Positions 44,389-54,963 of a DNA stretch of 64,000 bases are shown piece after piece. Positions within the stretch are counted from its first letter, which is position 1, and every line of letters begins with the position of its first letter. Location: positions 45,843,155 to 45,907,154 of the forward strand of contig CM066994.1 of the NCBI GenBank assembly GCA_033977485.1, written 5' to 3'. Under the pieces are notes generated by a model. It was not told the origin of the DNA, searched no databases, and saw nothing but the letters and a program-made list of their open reading frames with translations. The position numbers were made by a program, and so were the translations under genes. This stretch comes from Hydrangea macrophylla (lineage: Eukaryota > Streptophyta > Magnoliopsida > Cornales > Hydrangeaceae).

Positions 44389-45657
44389 TTGCTTATAGAT
44401 GAGGGGGAGCCAGGGAGTTTACAGGATGTCCAGACTCACAGAGACAGAGGTAGCTCGGTACAAGCTATGCAAGATGAGATGAATTCCTTACATAAGAACA
44501 ACACTTATGATTTGGTTTATCTTTTTAAGGGCAGGAAAGCGTTAAAAAACAAATGGGTGTTCAAGTTGAAGAATGATGGTGACAAGCTAATAAAGTATAA
44601 GGCTCGTTTTGTTGTCAAAGGCTTCGGGCAAAAGCATAGTGTTGACTTTGATGAGATTTTCTCACCGGTGGTAAAGATGATTTCTATTTGAGTTGATTTG
44701 GGTTTAGTAGCTAGCATGGATCTTGAGCTTGAGCAGCTAGATGTGAAGACTGCCTTCCTTCATGGTGATTTAGAGGAAAAGATTTATATGGTACAACCAG
44801 AGGGTTTTAAAGTTAAGGGGAAAGAGCACTTAGTCTGTAAGTTGAAGAAAAGTCTCTATGGCCTTAAGCAAGCTCCGACACAGTGGTACAGGAAATTTCA
44901 CACAGTCATGGTGGGTCATAGTTTCAAGAGAACAACTGCTGATCAGTGTGTTTATGTGTAGAAATTCCTAGATGGAAATTTATTATCCTTTAGCTTTATG
45001 TTGATGTTATGCTTTTTATTGGACAAGATGTTAATATGATTCCTAGGCTCAAAGGAGAGTTGTTCAAGTCCTTTGATATGAAGGACTTAGGCCCAGCACG
45101 ACAGATTTTGGGTATGAAGATTGTTCATGATAGGAAAGCCAAGAAGATATGGTTGTCACGAGAGAAATATGTTGAACGGGTGCTTGAAAAGTTCAATATA
45201 AGATATGCTAAGCCAGTTAGCACTGCTCTTGCAAGTCAGTTCAAGCTAAGTAAAAGCTTGTGTCCCTCTACCCGAGAAAGAAGAGAAGAAATGGCAGTTG
45301 TTCCGTATACCTCGGCAGTAGGGATTCTTATGTATGCGATGGTTTGTACACGACTAGATATTGCTCATGCAGTTGGTGTTGTGAGCAGATTTCTTTCCAA
45401 TCCCGGAAGAGAGCATTGAGAAGCAGTCAAGTGGATTCTCCGTTACTTGAAGGGAACTTCGAGATATGTTTATGTTTTGGGGGTTCAAAACCAATCTAGG
45501 AAGGATTTATAACTTCAGATATGGCAGGGGACATCGATGATCGAAAGTCTATTTCAAATTTCTAGTTTACTTTTGCAAGGGAGCTATCTCGTAGCAGTCC
45601 AAGTTGTAAAAATGTGTTGCCTTGTCTACCACTGAAGCTAAGTATATCGCTGCTATT
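44389..45657 (+). pseudogene. Second copia reverse transcriptase and truncated RNase H
   Basis: RT begins SVQAMQDEMNSLHKNNTYDL (44454), continues NKWVFKLKNDGD and ARFVVKGFGQKHSVDFDEIF, then a TGA at 44689. DVKTAFLHGDLEEKIYMVQP and LKKSLYGLKQAPTQWYRKF follow. The catalytic box is YVDV (44997-45008) instead of YVDD. FDMKDLGPARQILGMKI and VPYTSAVGILMYAMVC are intact; TGA at 45417-45419. RNase H is recognisable up to LSTTEAKYIAAI (about 45630-45657), where the gypsy LTR begins; its C-terminus does not reappear downstream, so some sequence was deleted. Confidence 0.87.
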
Positions 45658-46834
45658 TGTTTGCACCCAAAAACAGCCAAAGGTTTTTGAGCCCGATTGG
45701 GCCTGGGGATATTCAGCCCAGGATGAGTCCAAGAGTGGTTGGCCCAAAGTTGTTATAGTCCATCGGGCTCAAGGAAAGAATGTCATATAACTTGGAGAGA
45801 TGGAGGTTGTTATACAATTTGATGGAGCCCGATGGGCATGGTGGGTCATGTTCTGTCCTATCGGGCACAGTCATTAAAATAAGTGAACAACGAGGTTTAT
45901 AGCCCGGATGGAATGCTAAGTACTTATTATAACAATCGGGCATCTGAGCTATAAGCTGGCATCAAAACGGGAGCCCGATTGGGGCGAGCATTCATGATAC
46001 CATCATCAAGTATAAAAATCAGAAAGCGTGACAAGCAGAGCTTGTATGAGCCCGATGATGTTGAGAATAATGGTCGTAAGGCCGATTGGGATATCAAGAA
46101 GGTGGTTCTGCACTTAGCTGTCACTTGTGACATCATCCTAGATATGGGAAATCTGAGACGTTTGAATGCAATCAGATCACGTCCAGTTGGATATAGAAGG
46201 CTAATCCCCAAAATTGCAGGACTGATCCTGTCAGAATGTGGATAAGGCACAAATTGGTGATTAGGAAGGATTCTACAATTAGTCCACTGCTTGGAGCGCA
46301 AGTCAAGGAGTCCTTGCCTTATCAGGACTGCCAGAGGCCGCTATAAATATAGAAGCAGGCCAACCGTGCTAGGGACTCCGCGTCATTCTCGAAAACAGCA
46401 CTCATACAGCACTCAATATAGCATTCAAAGCATTCAGACCTTTGCGTTCTTGTCATTTTGCATCCATAGCATTAGTAGGTCTATCCTCTGTGTTTTTTTT
46501 TTCTTATTGTTTTCGTTCTCACGAACAATCAGAGCATGTTCTGATTCTGTTCTTTGGTGATATGTTATATTTTCCATACACTTAATAAAATCTATATTTT
46601 ATTAATCGTTTGTGATTGTTTACCTAGTAAACTCTACACTATTTGGCTTTTGCGGTTCAGTACTGCCAAGGGATTTTTGGTAAGGATACGTTCTTACTAA
46701 TCACACACATCACTCTATTATAAGTCTGATCTTAAAAGCCTTGAGTATCACTTACTCGAGCACATAGGAAAATAGTTTGCACACACCGAGCCCGTTTGGC
46801 TCTGGCACGCCCGTGCAAAAACTATAAGCAAACA
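45658..46834 (+). mobile_element. 5' LTR of third gypsy
   Basis: 1177 bp, TGTTTGCACCC to ATAAGCAAACA; start and end form TGTTTGC and GCAAACA, a 7-bp inverted repeat. TATA box CTATAAATAT at 46341-46350. AGCCCGATTGGGC-type words recur at about 45690, 45763, 45829, 45873, 45971 and 46081. Confidence 0.82.
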
Positions 46835-46870
46835 TTTTGGCATGTCCGGTGGGACCCATAGTGTCAAGTC

Positions 46871-48530
46871 ATGCCTCCAAAGAAGGATAAGTAGATAGGA
46901 AAAAATGGACAGGACGATTCTATCGCTGACCCATCTATTGAAGAGAGTACCAGCCATTCCCAGCAGGATGGCAGTTTAACTCTAGAGGTAGTTTTTGAAG
47001 TCCTGAGAATGAATATCGAGCCTATGAGGCAGGACTACAATGCCTTGATAGGATAGATGAGCAATTTCAGGGATCTAATCGACCAAATGGTCGAGATACA
47101 TCGGGGTCAAGCTGACCTTGTCATGACTACTAGAACCACACACATAAAGCTAGATTACCTAACGGACATAATAAGCAAGCTCATAAATACCTATGAAACC
47201 AAGGGCAACAACGAGCAGATCACCGGATCAGGCTCTGGAACATCGCTTGAGTCCGATAAAACGAAGGATCTGCCCTATGTTTGCCCAAACCTTAGGGAGA
47301 ATAATGGTTTAGAAAAACAGTCTAAGTCATAGATCGGATAGGCTAGTGGCTCAGTTATCACGGATCCCAATGGATCGATGACACCGGTCTTTGTCCGACC
47401 CAATGGCTGTAATGGAGATACAATCGGCCACACACCACCCCCAATCCACACCTCTGGGGGGGCAAAGAAACAATGGTGGGTTTTGAACCCATCAGATCAA
47501 CAACAATCAACAACAGCTACTACCTCAGTTGGTACCCCCGCAGGGGGTAGCTCAACCTGTAGCGCCATAACCCATTAATACGAGTATAGCCCGTTCATGA
47601 AGAGGATGGAGAGGCCGATGTACAGACGGCCTTACCTACCTGAAATCAACTTAGTCATTTTTTCCAAGGATATAAGGTCCCCAATTTCACGCTATTTTCT
47701 GGGGAAAGTGAACAATCCTCCATACAGCATATTGGCCGTTTTATAGTCCAATGCGACCATGTAGGTGGCAGTGAACCGTTAAAGCTTAGACTGTTCCCAA
47801 ACTCGCTCACGGGCATTGTGTTTTTATGGTATGTCAATCTTCTAGTCAATTCTGTACAAAATTGGCAGGGGATGGAAGAACTATTCCATGGCCAGTTCTA
47901 TAGGACTGAGCCCGAGACATCACTGGCAGATCTATCCAGGATGCTTTATCTGGTTGGAGAGACCATTGAGACCTATCTAGCCCGATTCTGAAAAGCAAAG
48001 AATAGGTGCAAAACGGTCTTGCCCGAGGAAGAGTACATTAAGATGGCAATGGGTGGAATGTCCTTCGAACTGCGTAAAAGGTTCAAAGGGACCAATTTCT
48101 GCGATTTGTTCGAGCTAGCCACGAGGGCCGCTCGTTATGAGCGTATCCTATTGGATGAGCAGGAAAAAAAAACTCATATAAGGGAACGTATTACAAAGAC
48201 CCTAATTACGAGGTCTACTTAGCAGATTATGACCAAGAAGCAGAGATCTACATGGCCGAGCTAATCTCTAAACGGCCAATTGTGTGTAACGCCTTGAACA
48301 TACCCATCAACAATAACGCCGCTGCTAAAAAGATGGCATTCGAGACAGGCAAAAATTACACGTTTGATATAACCATGGCCGATCAGATTTTAGATGCCCT
48401 TTTGGCCAAAAAGGTGATCCAGGCTAGGCGATGGTCATCGGATCCCTAAGGCCGATGACATCAAGAACAAAGAATATTGCAAATGTCATAATTCCTGGAA
48501 ACATTCTATTAATAATTGTGTTATTTTTCG
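46871..48530 (+). pseudogene. Third gypsy gag, broken
   Basis: Starts MPPKKDK at 46871, stop in the eighth codon. Frames 47057-47332 and 47378-47578 are readable but low in information; 47614-47720 holds a gag entry block (RRPYLPEINLVI..) with frame changes. 48019-48222 (EEEYIKMAMGGMSFELRKRF, CDLFELATRAARYE) is a typical Retrotrans_gag segment. The end carries KNKEYCKCHNSWKHSINNCV, a CxxH...C zinc-binding tail. More than six stops. Capsid role in the family; non-functional here. Confidence 0.8.
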
Positions 48531-49066
48531 TAAAAGATCAATACCTGGATATCTTGGGTATGTTATGTTCATAAGGTTGTGAACATATATTGTCAAAATA
48601 AAATCTATCCTCTGATATCGAGTAAGCATTCCCTTGAGAATGTCACCAAGTTGATTACTAAGAACAACAGTATTGTTGATAAGTAGTTATCAACATGTTT
48701 GGTAATCATGAGTAGTTATCAACATGTTTGGTATCATGAGTAGTTATCAATAAGAAGTAATCATGATTCAGGTTGACAGTAACCGTTTATCCGACTACTT
48801 GAATATGATTATGAATGCTAATGGTAGAGGGACATTAGTACACCATTCAAGTCTAGTCATCGCTTCAGATATGTTCTTTTACTTTGGAGTTCAGTTATCG
48901 TTTTATAGTGGAGTAAACGTTAACTGACCAGTTAGTTAATTTGTTGATCAAAGAATTGGTCATGAGAATTAACAACTAGTCTGAGCAAACAATAAAGAGC
49001 CTAGGAGGTCCCACTCTTAGCTTCGCTAGGATGCTTGAAAAGGCACATAAGAATCTTGTCAAGATA

Positions 49067-49200
49067 GGTTCGATCGATCGAAGAAGTCTCGATCGATTGA
49101 ATTCTAGATAGGTTCGATCGAAATCGATCGAAGGTGGTTCAATCAATCGAAGCTTCGATCGATCGAATCTGCTTCGATCGATCAAATCCATTTCGATCGC
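49067..49200. repeat. TTCGATCGATCGAA palindrome array
   Basis: Seven or so copies of (T)TCGATCGATCGAA or shorter forms at about 49069, 49089, 49112, 49125, 49148, 49155 and 49172, spaced 12-25 bp, ending about 30 bp before a TATA box. Confidence 0.85.
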
Positions 49201-49226
49201 TTAAATGTTAGGTCCGTTATGGGAAT

Positions 49227-49236
49227 CTATAAATAG
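49227..49236 (+). promoter_or_regulatory. TATA box downstream of the GATC array
   Basis: CTATAAATAG followed by GGCAACTGTATTC; a well-formed plant TATA element. Confidence 0.55.
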
Positions 49237-49538
49237 GGCAACTGTATTCAAAAATCAGAGTTCGTCGTTTTACTATACTAGAAGCTGCATAAACTATTTT
49301 AGGGCTTTCCAAACCTTCTCTATCCTCTACTAGGGTTCCCACCAACCCTAGTCACTCTGGGAGCATCTATAGAAGTCATAAGAGTTAATAGCATCTAGTG
49401 GAGGTTGCTGAAAGTTAGAGATTTTAGAATTGGGTTCAAGACACTAAGGAATAATTCTTGTTCCCTCTTATACGCATCTATAGAGTTGACGAGTAGTAGA
49501 TTCGGACTACCAATAGTTCCCTAATGGAAGGGGAGATT

Positions 49539-50221
49539 TGTTAGGTACAATGTGGGTCAACACACATGAGATATATGTCTTTAATGGGCTTTGCTCTTTT
49601 CTTGTTTGTTTCTTAAGCTTTGCTAGCTTAAATGGGCCATGCCCAATATTGCCTTTAGTTCAATTCTGAATTAGAAGATCAAGGCAGTAAGCTTTGTTTT
49701 GCTTGGATGTTCTGCGCAGTAGCATATACGCATAACATAGAGGGTTTTGTTGGAGTGTGTGTCGCGGCTGTGAGAGAGAGAGTAAGGAGGCGAATGGTTT
49801 GGTACTCAAGGGATTGTTTGGCTACTCAAATCCTTTGAGATTTTGAAGATTTATCTTGAATTCCTTTGGGTATTGTGAACTCTAAGAGGTAACCCTTGTA
49901 TTCACTCTCTTTGATTGAATACCTCAAATTTAGGGCAAAAACTTGAGAGAATATTCGTATTCCTTATTTTACATAGTGGAATCTTTCGGAGTTACCCTGT
50001 AGTTTTTTTCCCCTCTTCATTGGATGGTTTTTCCACACAAATATTGGTGTCATTTAATTGATGATTGACTACCTTATTATTATATTATTTGTGCTTGATT
50101 GTGGTAAAACAAAATTATCATTATAACTTAAATATTTTTGTTTTTATTTAATTCACACTTGATAAGAATTAGGAAGTGTTACTCCTATTTAATGTTAGGG
50201 ATTCCGATGTTTTCGCCAACA
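49539..50221 (+). mobile_element. 3' LTR of second copia
   Basis: 683 bp, TGTTAGGTACAATGTGGG to TTCGCCAACA; preceded by the purine tract GGAAGGGGAGATT and followed by the target copy ATAAT. Confidence 0.9.
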
Positions 50222-50226
50222 ATAAT

Positions 50227-51195
50227 AATAATAGTGGACAACTAATAAGCAAGCAATATGCCTGGCCTTTGGAGTCCAAGCAGAACATAAATGTTTAGTG
50301 GTTTTGGTGGAACTAATGGAGTGTAGATTGATATCTGGACGTTACGTCTTCCACCAATATTAATTATTTATAATTAGAAAATATTTTAGTACTTGTGATT
50401 ACACTAAGGTTTCATTTTGGAACCTATGTTATTTTTTTCTAACAATGTTAGGGTGACAAACAATTTTACAAACACATTCTATTCCTCTCTTGAGTGATAT
50501 TGTGGGGTTCACTGAAATTATTTGAACCCACAGTGCCACTTAAGAAAGAGATAGAGTGTATTTGTAAAAAATATTTGCCAGCCAAATATTACTCTATTTC
50601 TTTTTCTTTTTTCTCTATTCAAAAGCAATTTTACAAATAAGGTTTTAATTTGGACCCTATCTTATTAATTGCAACACTTGAGACTCAATTAATAAATTTG
50701 TGTCAATTAAGAACAATTGTTACCAGCAATAACAAAAAAGAAAATAGAAAAGAAAGAAAGAAAGAAATGACGGGGATGGATCACGTGGATGGCATATGTC
50801 TAAAAAAAAGGGCAAAAGACAATTTATTACTCTGTGAAATTACCTCAAAAGTTCATTTGGAGCTCTATATGATTAAAATGTTGGTATTTTTCTTGGCACG
50901 TATCCTCATCTGATCATTTTGTAATTTGTTTTTTTTGTCAACGATTGACCTTAAATAACAAGTTCACAAAAAATATATATATATACATATATATTTAGAA
51001 GGATACAAGTTCACAAATTAAGAGCTTTAAATATTGCAAATTTAATTACTGTCAAGAGCTCAAAATAATACTTTGGTGCATTGGAATACTAATAAAATAT
51101 GTTTTAACATTTAATATTACTTATGAATACTATATACTAGCTGGTGTGGAGTTCTGTGGAAGCAATACCTTGCCATTTTATTGAACTTAGATATC
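50227..51195. other. Unassigned AT-rich DNA
   Basis: No gene or clear element. The GGTTCACTGAAATTATTTGAACC stretch near 50498 is an imperfect inverted repeat; the neighbourhood resembles 40840-40880. Confidence 0.4.
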
Positions 51196-51203
51196 TAAAC
51201 AGA

Positions 51204-52534
51204 CAGGGGGCGGAACTAAGTGAATAGTGGGGGTGCCATTGCTCCTAAATTGGCTTTACTAATATATATGTATGTGTGTTATACCTCATATTTGGTTATC
51301 TCTTGGTATCCCCAAACAAAAAAAATCTGATACTCCTCATATTTTGTTGTTTCTGGCACACACTCAAATAAAAAAATATGTTACTCCCTTAGTCACCTTA
51401 AACCATTTTATTGTTTTCTTTTAACTCTTAACTTCAACCACATATGTTTGAGAATCATTTAGAATACAAGATTTGAGCGGAATAGCATTACTCTATATAA
51501 TTAGACCACTCATAATGATAAACTCAACCCACCACACAAAACAACCGTACATAATAAATTTGCAGTCTTACTGTGTTTTGGCTAAAAATTAATTTGACCG
51601 GGCGTGCCACGGGCTTTGTACGAAGACCCAAACGTGTAACCAAAACGAACCCTATTATATTTGAGATGGATCAAACAATTGTTGGGAAGTAGGGATAATC
51701 CTTCCCTTGAGGTTCTATTACTCTGATGCGAGTAAATTGGTTGAGTGATGAAACGGGTAAAGCACATGAAAAGAACTGACATTGAATTTAATCAAGTGGG
51801 TAATCAACACCAAAGCTTTTGAAACATTAATTTATGGATCAAACAGTAGTACCAACATTAAATATTGCAAATGGCAAAGACATCGCCACTAAAAGAAAAG
51901 AAAATGAAAGAAAACATGCACATTGCACATTAAGGCACTTGACTAATACACCCGGCTGGAAGGCAAAGGAAAGTAGATGAAGGAATTACAAATGGCAAAA
52001 CAAGCAATGGCTAGTACACGACTAAAAAGAAAAAGGGAAATCAAAGCTACATATGAATATCAATAGGTGTTGTTTGGTTTGACCCGCAGGGGCTTGGGCT
52101 GTGTGTAGCCTCCCTTGCTTGTTGCTTTGGCATTGTGTATATATAGGTGCTGAATGTAACTCCCCTACTAAGTTGGCCACTTTCCCACTTCAAATAACCA
52201 CTATCGACTAAATTGGTAACTTCCCTTGGCCACTTCCCCACTAAGTTGGCCACTTCCCAAGCCATTAACCATTACCCACTAGCAAAACTCCCCCACTAAG
52301 TGTGGTTAATTTGCCACATGTATAACACACAACCGGTCATAAATATAAATATATATTTCATATTTAGGGTGTAAACATACTGATAAGAAAAAAAAGAAAA
52401 GAAAGTATACTCTTGTATAAATAAAACCAAAAAAAACGTATCGGGAGTGCTGCCCCTAAATCCCGTGTGTCATTGTTAGATAACATAAATAGTAACTCGC
52501 CACCCCTAAAAACAAATTATTGGTTCCGCCCCTG
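51204..52534. mobile_element. Non-autonomous hAT-like element
   Basis: Left end CAGGGGGCGGAACTAAG, right end ATTGGTTCCGCCCCTG: inverted repeats with one extra G and a few changes, of the common plant hAT form CAGGGGCGGA. The flanks TAAACAGA and TTAAAATAGA are similar but not an exact 8-bp duplication. No transposase. The interior has a small CACTAAGTTGGCCACTTCCC repeat (52165-52310). Confidence 0.68.
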
Positions 52535-53235
52535 TTAAAATAGATTTGTTTGGCAATTTATTGTAGGCTCAAATAATAAGATTTCATCAAATAATGAACA
52601 TAATAATTTCCTGAGTTATTTCAAATAGAAAGTAGTTGGAAAAAGTTTAGCATAGTTTGCCTAGAAATAGGGATACATCTATCAATGAAAGCGGTACCAA
52701 TCGACAAATAATGATGAAGATTACAGAATGTATCAAAATCCAAATTCTCAAAGAGGATAATTACCAAAATGAAAACTCTCACCGTTAGAAATTTTCACCG
52801 TAAAAATCCACTATTGGAACGTCCTTAATTGGACATGGTACAACACTTCAATGCCTAGACAAGAAATGCAAAGAGTCTCTTTCACCATCAACTTCATAAA
52901 TGTGCTTCATCGCCACTCAACTTAGGTATAACTCTTAAATACATTTTTTTTTTTTTTTTGGTCATCGCAATATCTCTGGCCGTACTCAAATTCCTATAGG
53001 TGGTTTTTAAGTCAATTCGCTAATCTTCGTTGAAATGTCCATAAGAATACTAATGCATTTTAAGCGAGAGCTTTAAGTGAGAGAACTGATAATGGAGATA
53101 GAAAATGAAATTTTGAAAGAATTGGATGCTAACTATGACGGATTTTGACGGAAGGGTTAAATTGACGCAAATTAAAAAAGTCCTTAACGTGTCAAAATTT
53201 AAATGATAAGGAATAAAGTGGTACATAATGTAAAG
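52535..53235. other. Unassigned AT-rich DNA
   Basis: Nothing recognised apart from a short T tract at 52947-52960. Confidence 0.4.
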
Positions 53236-53596
53236 GGTTAATTACATTTTACACATTGTGGTTATGTTCATTTTCACTTTACCGCATGTGGTTCAAAAGT
53301 GGACATTAATTCTCTTGTGATTTTGGACTTAAGTGAAACTATTGAGATTTCTCTCAAAATAGCCCCACATGAGTATTAAGTGTTAAAATTAGCCCTACAT
53401 AGGAGAGTTTAAGTGTCAAAATTGACCTCACATTGACAGTTAAACCTAAAATTAGCTCTTCAAAAGGGGTTAAGTGTTAAAAGTTTGCCCGCCTAGATGG
53501 GTTAAATGGCAGAGTTATCTTCACATAAGTAATTAACCCCAAAATTAACCTCACAATAAGGGTTTAAGTGTTAATATTTTTGGCCAATTAATTTTT

Positions 53597-53633
<37 letters not shown>

Positions 53634-53770
53634 CAATTTTGAAGGAAATCTAAACCATTTCACTTTAATCCGAAATCGAAACTTGAGAGAGTTAAGTGTG
53701 TACTTTTGAACAATAGGGGTAAAATAAAAACAGGCCTAACTAAACACAAGGGAGTAGAATGTACTTAACC
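53236..53770. mobile_element. Probable MITE with internal repeats
   Basis: Left GGTTAATTACATTTTACAC and right GAATGTACTTAACC are imperfect inverted repeats. The interior (53340-53580) repeats a 45-60 bp phrase, GTTTAAGTGTTAAAATT with CCTCACAT, five times or so, and ends in a 34-base T run (53597-53630). Target duplication not clear. Confidence 0.5.
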
Positions 53771-54268
53771 TTAATGAAAATTTTAAGTATGAAAAGGACA
53801 ATTATCTCTTGGAGTTTCCTCAACCTATTTCCTCCGTCCTATTTTATGTCTCTCTCTTACTATTTTTGGTTGTTCCAAAATTATTATCCATTTTTAAGTT
53901 AATTTTCAAAACTACCCCTAATGAGTTAACATATCAATCTACTCTCTTAACCAAATCAACGGCATTTTGGAAAAAAAATCTTTTATTTAAGTTCATGTGG
54001 ATAACAATGACACATAAAATGGACCAAGTATTATACTTGGGGAGAGTCCGAGACAGAGGCAAAATTGCTGCTTTTTTTTTTTTTGGCTGATACCATGATT
54101 AATGTTGCTTAATTTGGTACCAATCATTTTTTTATTTAGTTTTTAAATGTACCAAAAGGGAAAAAAGAAAAAGAAAGGGAAGATAATATATTCTTGAAAA
54201 TGTTAAAAAAAAAGTAGTGGGATAAAAGTACGAATACTTTATTAAGGGAAAATTAGATGTAAATCACT
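53771..54268. other. Unassigned AT-rich DNA
   Basis: A 93-codon frame at 53809-54090 has no recognisable motif and unremarkable composition; I do not call it a gene. Confidence 0.4.
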
Positions 54269-54897
54269 TGATACGTCCAGAAATATCCTGCCAAAGACCA
54301 ATCGCCACATCAACAGTTAATTATCCGGATCGGCCGGAATGGGGGGCACAGGGCCCACATTCCCGGGGTCTCCAGTCGTCACCGTCCGGGGTATCTAACA
54401 GCTCGGGTATGAGGCGCAGCGACTCCCCGGGAGGCGCGGCTCCGGTTGTGTTTCCCTAACAGTCTCCTTATGCAGCCAGGACTCTATCAAGAAAGAATCA
54501 ACGGTTTCCGAATCCGTTTAGGAAACTCTCCTAATATCGTGAAAATCCATTGTGATTAGATTAGGCTTCCTAATCTTATTAACTTACCATGTAAGGGTGG
54601 ACTCTTGCATCTATAAAAGAGCCCATCTACCCTCTTTAGGGGGGGCCGAAAATCAGTTCTCTAAATACACTAGCTTACACCAGAGAACTCACTACCTACA
54701 CGCATACACCCGCCTGGTATTTCTAGTAGTGCCGCCCAACGTTGTTGGCTCACCAGGCCTGACGGTGATCTGCTAGTGAGAGCGCATAAACGCAACCGTG
54801 GACGTAGGTCACCTTGTTAACGGGACCGAACCACATACCAATCTTTTTCAGCTTCACTTGCCTCTTACATTACTCTTACCAATTTTCGGCATCATCA
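54269..54897 (+). mobile_element. 5' LTR of the Tat-type gypsy
   Basis: 629 bp, TGATACGTCC to GGCATCATCA; shares end words, TATA box and length with 32241-32854. The 3' partner is beyond the window, so the start rests on that comparison. Confidence 0.82.
54611..54621 (+). promoter_or_regulatory. TATA box of the Tat-type LTR
   Basis: CTATAAAAGAG, same as at 32606. Confidence 0.7.
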
Positions 54898-54900
54898 GTT

Positions 54901-54917
54901 TGGCGCCGTTTGTGGAA
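54901..54917 (+). other. Primer-binding site of the Tat-type element
   Basis: TGGCGCCGTTTGTGGAA, three bases after the LTR end; the sister element has TGGCGTCGTCTGTGGG. I did not assign the tRNA. Confidence 0.65.
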
Positions 54918-54963
54918 ACTACGACACAGTTTTCTCATCAACAAAAATCTTTGACTGATCGAC

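Larger units (their letters stand above)
45658..48540 (+). mobile_element. Truncated third gypsy element (LTR plus gag)
   Basis: Begins TGTTTGCACCCAAAAACAGC at 45658 inside copia RNase H. LTR to 46834, primer-like site TGGCATGTCCGGTGGGA at 46838, then gag. It ends soon after the gag zinc region near 48540; no protease, RT or 3' LTR is found. The LTR is rich in GCCCGATNGGGC palindromic words. Confidence 0.8.
48541..49520. other. Unassigned LTR-like kilobase
   Basis: Not explained by copia or gypsy coding sequence. It has a perfect hairpin (TATGTTCA, 8-base loop, TGAACATA at 48564-48587), a 33-bp repeat of AGTAGTTATCAACATGTTTGG (48684-48750), a GATC-palindrome array (49067-49200) and a TATA box (49227-49236), an arrangement like U3-R-U5. 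I could not fix TG..CA ends or a target duplication, so solo or truncated LTR is only a guess. Confidence 0.45.
41244..50221 (+). mobile_element. Second Ty1/copia retrotransposon (degenerate), with nested insertions
   Basis: 5' LTR 41244-41943 and 3' LTR 49539-50221 share TGGGTCAACACACATGAGAT and the rest of a 0.7 kb sequence. ATAAT flanks both ends (41239-41243 and 50222-50226). Inside: tRNA-Met primer site, gag, protease, integrase, RT, partial RNase H, then foreign DNA (45658 to about 49520), then the purine tract GGAAGGGGAGATT. It is a different family from the element at 3892. Confidence 0.93.

Noticed and set aside
53809..54090. 93-codon plus-strand frame
   Set aside because: No motif, AT-driven composition, no conservation visible in the window.
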